From NCBI GenBank assembly GCA_017936665.1, contig JAGBFB010000014.1, forward strand, positions 1-64,000: 64,000 nt of DNA. The letters are read 5' to 3'. The translations under genes were made by a program, and so were the position numbers. Each line of letters begins with the position of its first letter. The stretch's first letter is position 1. This document shows, in pieces, positions 24,642 to 33,745 of the stretch. Origin of the DNA: Spirochaetaceae bacterium (GTDB lineage: Bacteria; Spirochaetota; Spirochaetia; Treponematales; Treponemataceae). Under the pieces are notes generated by a model. That model was not told where the DNA came from. It saw only the letters and a list, made by a program, of their open reading frames with translations, and did no database searches.

Positions 24642-26315
24642 ATGTTGACAGATATTGAAATTGCACAAAAAAATAAAATGGATAAAATTACCGATGTTGC
24701 TAAAAAAATCGGACTTGCCTCAGATGATTTAGAATTGTACGGAGATTACAAGGCTAAAATTAGTTTTTCAAAATTAAAAGAACTTCAAAATTCTTCTAAA
24801 AGTGGAAAAGTTGTTCTTGTTACAGCAATCACTCCAACCCCAGCAGGTGAAGGAAAATCAACTGTTTCTATCGGATTGGCAGACGGATTAAATCGCATTG
24901 GTAAAAATGCAATTATCGCTTTACGGGAACCTTCACTTGGACCATGCTTTGGTGTAAAAGGTGGCGCTTGTGGTGGTGGATATGCTCAAATCGTTCCGAT
25001 GGAAGATATTAATCTTCATTTTACAGGTGATATTCATGCAATTTCTATTGCAACAAACCTTATCGCTTCTTTAATTGATAACTCAATCCATCAAGGAAAT
25101 CCTTTAAATATTGACCCACGCACAGTAAGTTGGAAACGCTGTGTAGACCTTAATGATAGAGCTTTACGAAATACAATTATCGGACTTGGTGGAAGTGTAG
25201 AAGGCGTTCCTAGAGAACAGCAATTTTCTATTGCTGTTGCCAGCGAAATTATGGCAATTATCTGTCTTTCAAAAACAATTACAGATTTAAAAGAACGAAT
25301 TAACAATATCGTTATTGGATATACTTATGATAAACAAATGGTAAAATTTGCAGAATTAAATTGTACTGGGGCAGTAGCAGCCTTGTTAAAAGATGCAATT
25401 AGACCAAATTTAGTTCAGACTCTCGAAAAAACACCAGCTTTTGTTCATGGTGGACCATTTGCAAATATTGCTCACGGATGTAATAGTGTTAATGCAACTT
25501 TCTGTGCAAAATCATTAGCAGATTTTGTAATTACAGAAGCAGGATTTGCTGCTGATTTAGGTGCAGAAAAATTTATGGATATAAAATGTCGTTATGCAGG
25601 AATTGAACCATCTTGTGTTGTAATAGTTGCTACAATTAGAGCATTGAAAATGCATGGTGGCGTTAAAAAAACAGATTTAGCAAATCCTAACATTGATGCT
25701 TTAAAGCAAGGTTTTGAAAACCTAAAAGTTCATATCCAAAATATTAAAAACTTTGGAGTACCTGTTGTTGTTGCTGTAAATAAATTTATTACAGATACAG
25801 ATGAAGAAACTTCACTTCTTGTTGATATGTGTAAGGAACTTGGTTCAAAAGTTTGTATCACAGAAGGCTGGGAAAAAGGTGGACAAGGTGCTGAAGAACT
25901 TGCAAAAGAAGTAGCAAATATTGTTGAAAATGAAAAATCAAATTTCCAATTTTTGTATCCATTGGAAATGCCGCTTAAAGAAAAAATTGAAACTCTTGCT
26001 ACAAAAATTTACAGAGCAAGTCATGTGGAATTTTCAAGTACAGCTTTGAAAAAATTAGACTCTTTTACAAAAGCAGGTTATGGAAATCTTCCAATTTGTA
26101 TGGCAAAAACACAAAATTCAATTTCTCACGATAAAAATTTAATTGGCTCTCCTTCTGGATATGCTTTCCCTGTTAGAGATGTTCAACTTTACGCTGGAGC
26201 AGGTTTTGTAGTTGCACTTTCTGGAGATATAATGACCATGCCAGGATTACCTAAAGTTCCTGCGGCTTGTAATATAGACGTGGATGAAAATGGAGTTATT
26301 TCAGGATTATTTTAA
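24642..26315 (+). CDS. fhs: Formate--tetrahydrofolate ligase
   Basis: A 557-residue ATP-dependent enzyme making 10-formyl-THF from formate and THF, feeding purine, formyl-Met and one-carbon pathways. Family motifs include TPTPAGEGKSTVSIGLADGL (P-loop, about residues 63-82), GPCFGVKGGACGGGYAQIVP (about 105-124), FVHGGPFANIAHGCNSV (about 267) and a C-terminal GDIMTMPGLPKVPAA. Length is normal. No ribosome site precedes the ATG, and a weak extended -10 lies just upstream, so it may be leaderless. The stop codon lies inside the next gene, which overlaps by 32 bases. Confidence 0.96.
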   Translation: MLTDIEIAQKNKMDKITDVAKKIGLASDDLELYGDYKAKISFSKLKELQNSSKSGKVVLVTAITPTPAGEGKSTVSIGLADGLNRIGKNAIIALREPSLGPCFGVKGGACGGGYAQIVPMEDINLHFTGDIHAISIATNLIASLIDNSIHQGNPLNIDPRTVSWKRCVDLNDRALRNTIIGLGGSVEGVPREQQFSIAVASEIMAIICLSKTITDLKERINNIVIGYTYDKQMVKFAELNCTGAVAALLKDAIRPNLVQTLEKTPAFVHGGPFANIAHGCNSVNATFCAKSLADFVITEAGFAADLGAEKFMDIKCRYAGIEPSCVVIVATIRALKMHGGVKKTDLANPNIDALKQGFENLKVHIQNIKNFGVPVVVAVNKFITDTDEETSLLVDMCKELGSKVCITEGWEKGGQGAEELAKEVANIVENEKSNFQFLYPLEMPLKEKIETLATKIYRASHVEFSSTALKKLDSFTKAGYGNLPICMAKTQNSISHDKNLIGSPSGYAFPVRDVQLYAGAGFVVALSGDIMTMPGLPKVPAACNIDVDENGVISGLF

Positions 26316-27807
26316 TAAGCAAAAAACACAATTTTCGTTGTTTTTGTGTAAATTATTATTAATTTGTTCTCTATTTTTGGTTTTCTCTTGTGATAATTTT
26401 GGTACGGTTTCTAAGTTTGCTCAAGATTGTCTAGATGATACTATGCTTGTAATGGTTTATGTTGCAGGTGCAAATTCATTAAATCAAGAAGTTATAATGG
26501 ATATAAATTCCATGGAAAAAGGTCTTTTTCTTGCAAAGCAACAAGGTATTTCAAATTTAAAAGTTGTTGCCTTGGTGGATAAAGATATTTCTATAGGAAA
26601 TGAAACTTGGACTGGTTCTCGCTTGTACGAAATTCAGCCTTATAATACAGATTTATCTTCAAATAAAATTCATTCTAAGGTGATTGAAAAAGCAAGTAAT
26701 TCTCTTGGAACTTGGCGTACAGGTTCTGATGATGAAGAAGATATGGGAAATATCCAAACTCTAAAAAATTTTATACTTTGGGCAAGCGAAACTTATCCAT
26801 TTTATAAAAAGCAATCTCTCATTTTATGGAATCATGGTGGTGGAGTTTATAGTGATTACAAACCTCAAAAAAATATTTGTACTGACTTAGAATCTGGTGC
26901 AACTTCTGAAAGTTTAGATAACACACTTTACATCGGAGAAATTAAAGAATTATTAGAATCTTTATATTCAAAAGAAAATCCATTAGAGTTTTTAGGAATG
27001 GATGCTTGTTTTATGGGAATGTACGAGATTGCTTATCAGTTTAGAAATGTTGCAAAATATATGTCATTTTCTGCTGCAACGGAGTGGGGTGGTTGGAATT
27101 ACGAACATATTTTTAGCCAGAAAAATACAGCAAATTCTGGAAAGGATTTTGCAATAAATGCAGTTGATGGGTACAAAATTGCTTACGATTCACTTTATCC
27201 AAATACTCTAACTGCTATAGATTTACAGTATGCTCAAGATTTAAAAAACTCGATTGATAAATTATCTTATACTTTAGGAATTGAATATAACACAGATCCT
27301 ACCTCTTTAAAAGAAAATATTGAAAAAGCAAAACAATTATCTATTTTTATGCATCAAAAAGATGATAAAAAAATTAATTCCTTACTTTTGCAATATCCTT
27401 ATTATGAATTAGGTTCTTTGTTACGATGTTTTAGAAATGAAAATCCAGTTTTATCAAATGATTTGAAAATTAAATTTAGTATTTCTACTGCAAGTGCTGC
27501 TTTTGAAATTCAAACTGTTTTACAAAAAATGATTTTAAAAACTTGGCTTGGTGGTGATTATGGAGATGCTTACAGAGAAAGTAAAAATTTGAAAGAAGAA
27601 GCTTTAGTTTTTGAAAAAAATATTCCTTATGGAATTTCAATTTTCTTTTCAAATAAAGACAATTTTTCACATCAAGGATTTTATACCAACAAAAAAGCTG
27701 GAGAAGAAGGCGTTTTAGGTTATGGTTGTATAGAAGCCGCAAATGAAAATGGTAATGATAAAATTGATACTTGGTACGAATTACAATGTGCTCTGTATCG
27801 AGAATAA
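26284..27807 (+). CDS. Clostripain-family (C11) cysteine peptidase lipoprotein
   Basis: A 507-residue protein with an N-terminal hydrophobic leader and lipobox LVFSC (Cys36), so it is probably exported and lipidated. The catalytic pair of clan CD peptidases is visible: His184 in LWNHGGGVYSD and Cys242 in GMDACFMGMYEIAYQ. The upstream strand MVYVAGANSLNQEV is also typical of C11 proteins. The cleavage specificity (Arg in clostripain) cannot be deduced. Its ATG lies inside the last codons of fhs, an overlap of 32 bases in another frame; the pairing with fhs seems accidental in function. Confidence 0.85.
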   Translation: MKMELFQDYFNKQKTQFSLFLCKLLLICSLFLVFSCDNFGTVSKFAQDCLDDTMLVMVYVAGANSLNQEVIMDINSMEKGLFLAKQQGISNLKVVALVDKDISIGNETWTGSRLYEIQPYNTDLSSNKIHSKVIEKASNSLGTWRTGSDDEEDMGNIQTLKNFILWASETYPFYKKQSLILWNHGGGVYSDYKPQKNICTDLESGATSESLDNTLYIGEIKELLESLYSKENPLEFLGMDACFMGMYEIAYQFRNVAKYMSFSAATEWGGWNYEHIFSQKNTANSGKDFAINAVDGYKIAYDSLYPNTLTAIDLQYAQDLKNSIDKLSYTLGIEYNTDPTSLKENIEKAKQLSIFMHQKDDKKINSLLLQYPYYELGSLLRCFRNENPVLSNDLKIKFSISTASAAFEIQTVLQKMILKTWLGGDYGDAYRESKNLKEEALVFEKNIPYGISIFFSNKDNFSHQGFYTNKKAGEEGVLGYGCIEAANENGNDKIDTWYELQCALYRE

Positions 27808-27825
27808 TTTAATATAAGGATTTTT

Positions 27826-28221
27826 ATGTTTGAAGTAAGAGTTGAATCTGATTTTGCCGCTGCACACTTTTTGCAAGACTATCATGGGAAGTGCGAAAAT
27901 CTACACGGACACAATTACAAAGTATATGTTCACGCAAAAGGTAATGAACTAGATGCAGGTGGAATGCTTTTAGATTTTGGTGTTTTAAAAAACAGTTTGC
28001 GTAATGTTTGTAAGATTTTAGATCATACAAATCTAAATGATTTGCAAGAAAATGGAAAATCAGTATTTAATCAAAATCCAAGTGCAGAAAGAATTGCAAA
28101 ATTTATCTTTGATAAAGTGAAAGAAGATTTATCAAATTCTGGCTGGAATAAACATTCCGAATTTGTTTATGCTGTAGATGTTTTTGAAACTCCCACAAGC
28201 CGTGCTAGATATTATCAATAA
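27826..28221 (+). CDS. queD: 6-carboxy-tetrahydropterin synthase QueD / PTPS family
   Basis: A 131-residue PTPS-fold enzyme, most likely converting dihydroneopterin triphosphate to 6-carboxytetrahydropterin in queuosine synthesis. Zinc ligands are His in FAAAHFL (about 15) and the pair in LHGHNY (about 28-30), with the catalytic Cys24 in GKCENLHGH. DFGVLK, ILDHTNLN and PSAERIAKFI are further family marks, with a catalytic Glu in DVFETPTSRARY. An AAGGA site precedes the ATG. The other que genes are not in the window. A pterin-biosynthetic PTPS cannot be excluded. Confidence 0.88.
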   Translation: MFEVRVESDFAAAHFLQDYHGKCENLHGHNYKVYVHAKGNELDAGGMLLDFGVLKNSLRNVCKILDHTNLNDLQENGKSVFNQNPSAERIAKFIFDKVKEDLSNSGWNKHSEFVYAVDVFETPTSRARYYQ

Positions 28222-28238
28222 AATAAGACTGTTTTAAG

Positions 28239-29003
28239 TTAAAATCTCACTGGAATTCCTGCAGTGCGTAAGTCTTGCTTAATTTTTCCTACTGTGTAAT
28301 CTCCAGAATGTACCATTGAGGCAATCAAGGCAGCATCGGCGTGTCCTTCAGTTAAAACTTGGGTTAAGTGTTCAGTTTTTCCTGCTCCACCAGAAGCAAT
28401 TACAGGAACATTCACTTTATCTGCAATCATTTTTGTAAGGTTGATTTCGTACCCTTCTTTTGTACCGTCTGCATCAATTGAATTTAAAACGATTTCGCCA
28501 GCACCAAGTTCTACTGCTCTAATTGCCCAGTCTAGTGCATCAAGTTCTGTAGCAACTCTTCCACCATTTATAAATACTCTGTATCCTGATGGCATTGAAG
28601 AATCTTTTGCAGCATCCATTCCTAAAACAATACACTGATTTCCAAAAATCCTTGCTCCTTCAGAAATTAATCCAGGATTTTTTACTGCTTGAGAATTCAA
28701 ACTGATTTTTTCAGCTCCTGCTAAAATTGTAGAACGAATATCTTCGATAGAGCCAATTCCACCACCAACGCAAAATGGAATAAAAACTTGGCTTGCAACT
28801 TTAGAAATTAAATCAAGAATAGGACCTCTTCCATTGGCAGATGCCATAATGTCGTAAAAAACTAATTCATCCACACCTTGATTATAATATTCTTTTGCCA
28901 TTTCAACTGGATCGCCAATATCAACATTGTTTAGAAATTTAACACCTTTTGTGGTTCTTCCGTCTTTTACATCTAAACAAACAATAATTCTTTTTTTTAA
29001 CAT
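28239..29003 (-). CDS. hisF: Imidazole glycerol phosphate synthase, cyclase subunit
   Basis: A 254-residue TIM barrel closing the imidazole ring with ammonia from HisH, giving IGP and AICAR. Catalytic Asp11 (VCLDVKDG) and Asp near 130 (LGMDAAKD) are present, as are the phosphate loops PFCVGGGI and ASGGAGK. It starts 15 bases after hisH on the same strand. The pair stands alone here, away from any other histidine gene. HisHF-like pairs are also used in some surface-polysaccharide amidination, but the canonical motifs favour the histidine pathway. Confidence 0.93.
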   Translation of the reverse strand: MLKKRIIVCLDVKDGRTTKGVKFLNNVDIGDPVEMAKEYYNQGVDELVFYDIMASANGRGPILDLISKVASQVFIPFCVGGGIGSIEDIRSTILAGAEKISLNSQAVKNPGLISEGARIFGNQCIVLGMDAAKDSSMPSGYRVFINGGRVATELDALDWAIRAVELGAGEIVLNSIDADGTKEGYEINLTKMIADKVNVPVIASGGAGKTEHLTQVLTEGHADAALIASMVHSGDYTVGKIKQDLRTAGIPVRF

Positions 29004-29018
29004 AAGTATTTCCTAATT

Positions 29019-29654
29019 TTACAGATTGATAAAGTTTTGTAAAAGTTTTAGTCCCCATTCGCCAGATTTTTCTGGATGAAATTGGAAAGCGTAAATATTA
29101 TTGCTTTTTATTGCAGATGGAACTTTTACGCCATAATCTGCTGTTGCAAGGATAACATCTTTTTCATCAGGTTGAATAAGATAGGAATGTACAAAATAAA
29201 AAGAAGCATTTTTATCTACATTTGTAAAAATTTTATCTTCTGGTTTTATAAATTCGAGATTATTCCAACCCATGTGAGGAATTTTGTATTTTAATCCGTT
29301 TTCATTTAAACAATTTTTTTCTAAAACGTTGTCAAAGTGTTTTATTTTTCCTTTGATTAAACCAAGACAATTTACATCACCTTCTTCAGAATAATCAAAA
29401 ATAATTTGTGAGCCTAAACAAATTCCTAAAAGTGGTTTTTGTGAATCCGCAAAATCTTTCAAAAAAACATCAAATCCTGTTTTATTAAGTTGTTCCATGG
29501 CATATTTTGCTTCTCCAACTCCTGGAAAAATCAATTTATCTGCATTTTTTAATTCAATAGGATTTTTAGAAATTACATATTCGCAATTTAAAAAGGATAA
29601 AGCCCTTTCTACGCTTTTTATGTTTCCTGCGTTATAATCTACAATACCAATCAT
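29019..29654 (-). CDS. hisH: Imidazole glycerol phosphate synthase, glutaminase subunit
   Basis: I chose the ATG at 29654 (MIGIVDYNAGNIKSVERAL), which matches the family start; the longer frame to 29741 adds a non-homologous extension. The 211-residue class I amidotransferase supplies ammonia to HisF. The nucleophile Cys is in LGICLGSQIIF, and the His-Glu of the triad in FHPEKSGEWG. The ribosome site is weak (TTAAGT just before the ATG). It is divergent from the small membrane protein at 29729, with about 75 bases between the start codons. Confidence 0.92.
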   Translation of the reverse strand: MIGIVDYNAGNIKSVERALSFLNCEYVISKNPIELKNADKLIFPGVGEAKYAMEQLNKTGFDVFLKDFADSQKPLLGICLGSQIIFDYSEEGDVNCLGLIKGKIKHFDNVLEKNCLNENGLKYKIPHMGWNNLEFIKPEDKIFTNVDKNASFYFVHSYLIQPDEKDVILATADYGVKVPSAIKSNNIYAFQFHPEKSGEWGLKLLQNFINL

Positions 29655-29728
29655 ACTTAATGTTACAATATTACGGGGCAAAAAAGCAATATCTAAAGAA
29701 AAAACTTTTTTACTCCGATAAAATAAAT

Positions 29729-29944
29729 ATGGACTACTCAAAAGTTTTAGAAGTGTTTCTTTCTGTATTAAAAGATTCTCGAGTTATAACTATTTTTGTG
29801 CTAGTGATTTTGTATCTAAATTTTGTTATTTATGTAACTCGCTACAGAAAAAAGCCACCTGCTCCTAAGAAAAAAAGAATTACTCTTGATGAAACTCCAA
29901 AAAAGAAAGAAGTTGATCCAAATGAAGAAGCTCCTGAAATTTAA
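29729..29944 (+). CDS. Small single-span membrane protein
   Basis: A 71-residue protein from the ATG at 29729 (MDYSKVLEVFLSVL); the frame extends upstream to 29660 but that part lies in the hisH promoter region. It has one hydrophobic span (about residues 20-40, ITIFVLVILYLNFVIYV) followed by a strongly basic then acidic tail (RYRKKPPAPKKKR, DPNEEAPEI), which suggests a cytoplasmic C-terminus. No ribosome site is visible, but a TAAAAT -10-like word lies 5 bases upstream. I do not recognise the family. It is convergent with the RecQ-like gene. Confidence 0.6.
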   Translation: MDYSKVLEVFLSVLKDSRVITIFVLVILYLNFVIYVTRYRKKPPAPKKKRITLDETPKKKEVDPNEEAPEI

Positions 29945-29957
29945 AATTTTCTTTTTT

Positions 29958-31559
29958 CTAATTTGAAAGGATTTTTACTTTATTTTTCCAAGGAAATTTA
30001 CACATCTTAATTTTTTCTTGTTTAAGCAATGAATTTATAATTTGTCTCATATCAGAAAATTCCCAAAAACGAAGTTTATTATTTTCAAAATTAATTTTAT
30101 TGAATAAAGCTTGTAATTCTGTTTCAAGTTCATCTACAGAAAAATTTTTGTTAAATCGTTTTATAAATTTCAAAGCGATTTTTTCATCATTTGCATAATG
30201 AATTGAACTTCCGTTGCAATTATCACATCCGGAACAAACTGTTTTTTCGCCTCCAAGTGCATCTAGCAAAATTTGCCGTCTACAATCTGTAGTTTCTGCA
30301 AACTTATGCAAAACTCTTTCTCTTGAATTTTCGCTAAATTTTAATGAATCAAATTTGTTTTCATAACTCCAAAGTAAAATTGCATTTGAAATTTTTCCAT
30401 CTCTACCACCTCTACCTGCTTCTTGAATATAACTTTCGGCAGTAGGAGGCGGATCTAAGTGAATAACAGTGCGAATATCTTTTTTATCAACTCCCATTCC
30501 AAAAGCACAAGTTGAACAGAGAATTGCATCTGTTTTTGGATAAAACCATTTTTCAATTTTGTCTTTTTCTGATTTTTCTAATCCTGCGTGATAAAATTTC
30601 ACTTTATCGTAACCAAAATATTCAGCAAAAGTTTTAGATAGATTTTCTGAGCGTTTTCGTGTTGCACAAAATACGATTAATGGTTTTTCTGATAATTCAG
30701 CGTATTTTAGAGCAGTTTTTTCTTTTGTGGCAGTTTTTACAACATGATAAATAATGTTAGGTCTGTCAGATTCGCTTCGTAAAATGTGAGCATTCCCATC
30801 AAACATGATTTGGCTTATTCTTTCTAAAACGGTTGGAGACGCAGTTGCTGTAAAGGCTGTAACCACAGGATTTCCTAATTTTTTGATAATATTTCCTACG
30901 GTTGTATAGGCAGGTCTAAAAGTGTCTCCCCATTCAGAAACACAATGAGCTTCGTCAATGGCGATATGTTTGATATTGAATTTTGCAATTTCTTCAAGTA
31001 ATTTTTCTGATTGTAAAACTTCTGGATTTGCTAAAATTACTTTAGCACCATTTTTTAATTTTTCAAAATTTTCTTGTCGTTGTTCTTTTGTTTGTTGCCC
31101 TTTGAAAACAACTATATCCATATTTCCTTCTTCCATTCGGCGTTGTTGGTCACTCATTAAAGCAAGAAGTGGATATAAAATTAGAGTTGGTCCATCAATT
31201 AAAAGTGAAGGAACTAAAAAACAAAGTGATTTTCCTGCTCCAGTGGGAAGTAACACAATTTGCTTTCCTCGTTCGTTTCCGTCTTGGTCGTAAATTATTT
31301 CATTTAATTCTTCTTTTGAAAGTTCCCCATTTTCAACTTGTTTTTGATAGAAATTTGAAAGTTCTTGGGCTTTTACAGCATCTAAAATATTTGCAATTAC
31401 AATTCGTTGCCATGGATATAAATAATTTATTCCAAAGGCTTTTTTTGCAGTTAATTGTACCTCATCAATTTCAGTATCTTCTGTAAAAATTGGATTGGGA
31501 TTGTAAAATAGTGGAGTTCCGTCAAGATTTTCTGGTACATCAAAATATTCATCATTCAT
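29958..31559 (-). CDS. RecQ-family DNA helicase
   Basis: A 533-residue superfamily 2 helicase. Motif I is LLPTGAGKSLCF (about residue 105), motif II is AIDEAHCVSEWGDTFRP (about 203), motif III is AFTATAS, and motif VI is QEAGRGGRDGK (about 390). The RecQ zinc-binding region follows with CRRQILLDALGG and CSGCDNCNG. The RQC winged helix and HRDC domains of long RecQ proteins are reduced or absent, and a ~75-residue N-terminal extension precedes motif I. It would unwind 3'-5' during recombination or replication repair. It is not clearly the orthologue of E. coli RecQ, so no symbol is given. Confidence 0.88.
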   Translation of the reverse strand: MNDEYFDVPENLDGTPLFYNPNPIFTEDTEIDEVQLTAKKAFGINYLYPWQRIVIANILDAVKAQELSNFYQKQVENGELSKEELNEIIYDQDGNERGKQIVLLPTGAGKSLCFLVPSLLIDGPTLILYPLLALMSDQQRRMEEGNMDIVVFKGQQTKEQRQENFEKLKNGAKVILANPEVLQSEKLLEEIAKFNIKHIAIDEAHCVSEWGDTFRPAYTTVGNIIKKLGNPVVTAFTATASPTVLERISQIMFDGNAHILRSESDRPNIIYHVVKTATKEKTALKYAELSEKPLIVFCATRKRSENLSKTFAEYFGYDKVKFYHAGLEKSEKDKIEKWFYPKTDAILCSTCAFGMGVDKKDIRTVIHLDPPPTAESYIQEAGRGGRDGKISNAILLWSYENKFDSLKFSENSRERVLHKFAETTDCRRQILLDALGGEKTVCSGCDNCNGSSIHYANDEKIALKFIKRFNKNFSVDELETELQALFNKINFENNKLRFWEFSDMRQIINSLLKQEKIKMCKFPWKNKVKILSN

Positions 31560-31622
31560 AACTATATTATGTGTTTAAAGTGACGAAATTTGATGTATTT
31601 TCCAGAAAATTTTTATAAAAAT

Positions 31623-32849
31623 TTATTTTTCCATAATCGTAATTTCTACACGACGGTTACGAGCCATACCTTCTGTATTTGTGTTTGGGGCAATAGGTTT
31701 TGTAGCTCCAAAGCCTTGTGTGAATATATGATGAGAATCTTTAATTCCTAAATCAATTAAAAATTCTGCTACGGCACTTGCTCTTTCTTCTGAAAGTTTT
31801 TGTCTTGATTGTGCATTTCCAGCCAAAGCCGTATGACCTGAAATCAATAAATCATTTTCAGGGAAGGCAGAAAGAATTTTTGCAATTTTAATAAGTTTTT
31901 CTTTTTCTGATTCCTGTAGAATTGCAGAGTCTGGCTTAAATTGAATATTTTCAATACTGATTGTGATTCCTTTTTCGTCAGCAGAAACCGCAGTATTTTT
32001 TATTCCTAAATCTTCAATTTCTTTTTGAACTTTTTCGATGGTTGCAACATTGTTTACTTGTTTTAATTCTGTAATTTCTGCCCCAGCTGTTCCTTGAAAA
32101 ACAAATGTGTTTCCGTAAACTGTTTCTAGTTGAATCCTAAATTTTTCTGTGTAAGATTGAATTGTTCCTCGTTGGTTATCCCAGTAAATAGTTTGGTCAG
32201 AATATCCCATGGTAGAAATCGGGTAATCAAAATATTCATCCTTTGCAGGCGAAATTGAATTCATGTCTGGTTTTGGGCTTGCAAAATATAAATTGTAAAT
32301 TGCTTTTATAACATGAAGTTTTTGCCCATCTTTTTCGGTTTCACCTTGGTAAGTGTAATATGCTGTAAAAGGAACTTTATAAGGTGTTGTAATATTAAAA
32401 GTTTGTCGTAAATCATGAGCTTCGTGTCCTTCTGCTTGCCAACTATCACCAGGTTTTAAATCTTTATCAGGAAAAACAGGAACATTTCTTACTACTGGCA
32501 TAAAATATTCATCTGCAATATCATAAGTTCCGTTTTTGCTTCTTGTAAAAATACTATTATATTCTTGTCCCCAAGTGCTTACTTTATTACGTCCTACTGA
32601 ATTTTCGCTTGTCATAAAATTTGCTTTGTGAATTCCACTTCCATCTGGTGTAACATCAGTAACTTCAACTGAAATTCGGTTTATAATTTTGGCTTGATGA
32701 TTTAAAATTCCGTTTACAAAAACATCTTCATCTACGGTTGATAAAATTCTGTAAGATTCACCTTTTGTATACTTAAATTCAAATTTTTCTGCTGTTAAAT
32801 TAAAAATAAGTTGTGATAAAATTAAACTTAACAATAAAATTTTTTTCAT
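31623..32849 (-). CDS. OmpA-family peptidoglycan-associated protein (TP0624-like)
   Basis: A 408-residue exported protein with signal peptide (MKKILLLSLILSQLIFNLTA). The C-terminal OmpA domain (about 295-408) has IQFKPDSAILQESEKEKL, LISGHTALAG and QGFGATKPIA with NRRVEI, the peptidoglycan-binding fold. The large N-terminal beta-rich part (about 20-270) has repeated FDYPISTMGYSDQTIYWD-like segments. The arrangement and spirochaete context recall T. pallidum TP0624, but this is from memory. It probably links the outer membrane to the cell wall. An AGGAG site precedes the ATG. It follows the RecQ gene in the same direction. Confidence 0.85.
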   Translation of the reverse strand: MKKILLLSLILSQLIFNLTAEKFEFKYTKGESYRILSTVDEDVFVNGILNHQAKIINRISVEVTDVTPDGSGIHKANFMTSENSVGRNKVSTWGQEYNSIFTRSKNGTYDIADEYFMPVVRNVPVFPDKDLKPGDSWQAEGHEAHDLRQTFNITTPYKVPFTAYYTYQGETEKDGQKLHVIKAIYNLYFASPKPDMNSISPAKDEYFDYPISTMGYSDQTIYWDNQRGTIQSYTEKFRIQLETVYGNTFVFQGTAGAEITELKQVNNVATIEKVQKEIEDLGIKNTAVSADEKGITISIENIQFKPDSAILQESEKEKLIKIAKILSAFPENDLLISGHTALAGNAQSRQKLSEERASAVAEFLIDLGIKDSHHIFTQGFGATKPIAPNTNTEGMARNRRVEITIMEK

Positions 32850-32949
32850 ATATTCTCCTATTAAAATGTTGTTCCTTTTATCAAGTTAAATTATAATCTG
32901 TAATGTAAATTTTTTAAAATCAAATTTGTTACATTTTAGGATTTTTTTT

Positions 32950-33390
32950 ATGAAAAATTACATAATTCAATTTTTTAATCAACATGAAATTTCACAAATT
33001 TTTATAACTATACTTATCTTTTTATCGGGTTTTTTGATTGGATTTTTGATTGTTTCTTTTGTGAATTTTACTAAAAATAAAAAATTACGAAAAGATGCTG
33101 TAAATCGTTCTAGGGCAGTTTTAACTGGACAAATTTTAGAGCAAGTTGCTCCATATTTACCGAATTTTCCTTGTAATCCTGAAGATGCAAAGTTTTTAGG
33201 TCGTCCTGTGGATTTTATCGGTTTTGTAACTTCAAAAAAAGATGAAGATTTACCTTTAGAAGATCGTTCTATAAGCGAAATTCTTTTTATAGAGGTAAAA
33301 TCTGGAAGTAGCACTTTAACAAAGCGAGAAAAGGAAGTAAAAAAAGCTATTGAATCCAAGCGAGTAAAATATATTGAATATAGAATTTAA
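32950..33390 (+). CDS. Holliday-junction-resolvase-like (Endonuc_Holl) membrane-anchored protein
   Basis: I chose the ATG at 32950 (MKNYIIQFFNQ), preceded by AGGA; the longer frame begins at a TTG with no site. The 146-residue protein has an N-terminal transmembrane span (about 15-40, IFITILIFLSGFLIGFLIVSFV) and a cytosolic domain with the restriction-endonuclease-like core: GRPVDFIGF (about 93) and ILFIEVKSGSSTLTKRE (about 118). This matches the PF10107 family annotated as Holliday junction resolvase-related. The catalytic D-x-E-x-K pattern is recognisable (DF...EVK). Its natural substrate is unknown. Confidence 0.7.
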   Translation: MKNYIIQFFNQHEISQIFITILIFLSGFLIGFLIVSFVNFTKNKKLRKDAVNRSRAVLTGQILEQVAPYLPNFPCNPEDAKFLGRPVDFIGFVTSKKDEDLPLEDRSISEILFIEVKSGSSTLTKREKEVKKAIESKRVKYIEYRI

Positions 33391-33418
33391 TTTTTGCAAG
33401 ATGTTTTAAAAAGGCAAT

Positions 33419-33745
33419 TTACAAAACTGCTTTTAGAACCATGTAAATTATTGTTCCTCCAAAAATACTTATCATGGAATTTCCTTTCCAAAGATGAGCA
33501 ATTACAATGAAGATTATTGATATAATTTCTGCCAATCCATAAGGTGAAGTTGTAAAACTGATGTTTCGTAAGCAGTAAAAAATCAAAACTGCCATAACCA
33601 TTGGAGGAAGATATTTAGCAACGAATTGTAATATTTTTGGCGGGTTTCGTTTTGAGAATAGGGCAAAAGGAAAGAGTCTTGTTAAAAAAATTACTAGTGC
33701 ACAACCAATTGTTGCAATCATGGCATCTTGTAAACTAAGCATCAT
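33419..33745 (-). CDS. azlD: Branched-chain amino acid exporter subunit AzlD
   Basis: A 108-residue protein with about four membrane spans, matching AzlD (MMLSLQDAMIATIGCALVIFLTRLFPFALF, then KYLPPMVMAVLIFYCL). It forms the small subunit of the AzlCD exporter for branched-chain and related amino acids. Its start overlaps the end of azlC by 11 bases, so the two are translationally coupled. It is the last gene of a five-gene minus-strand run that begins with the ABC substrate-binding protein. Confidence 0.88.
   Translation of the reverse strand: MMLSLQDAMIATIGCALVIFLTRLFPFALFSKRNPPKILQFVAKYLPPMVMAVLIFYCLRNISFTTSPYGLAEIISIIFIVIAHLWKGNSMISIFGGTIIYMVLKAVL

Noticed and set aside
28239-29654. HisH/HisF as surface-polysaccharide amidination proteins
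   Set aside because: Canonical catalytic residues and lengths fit histidine synthesis, and no glycan genes are nearby.
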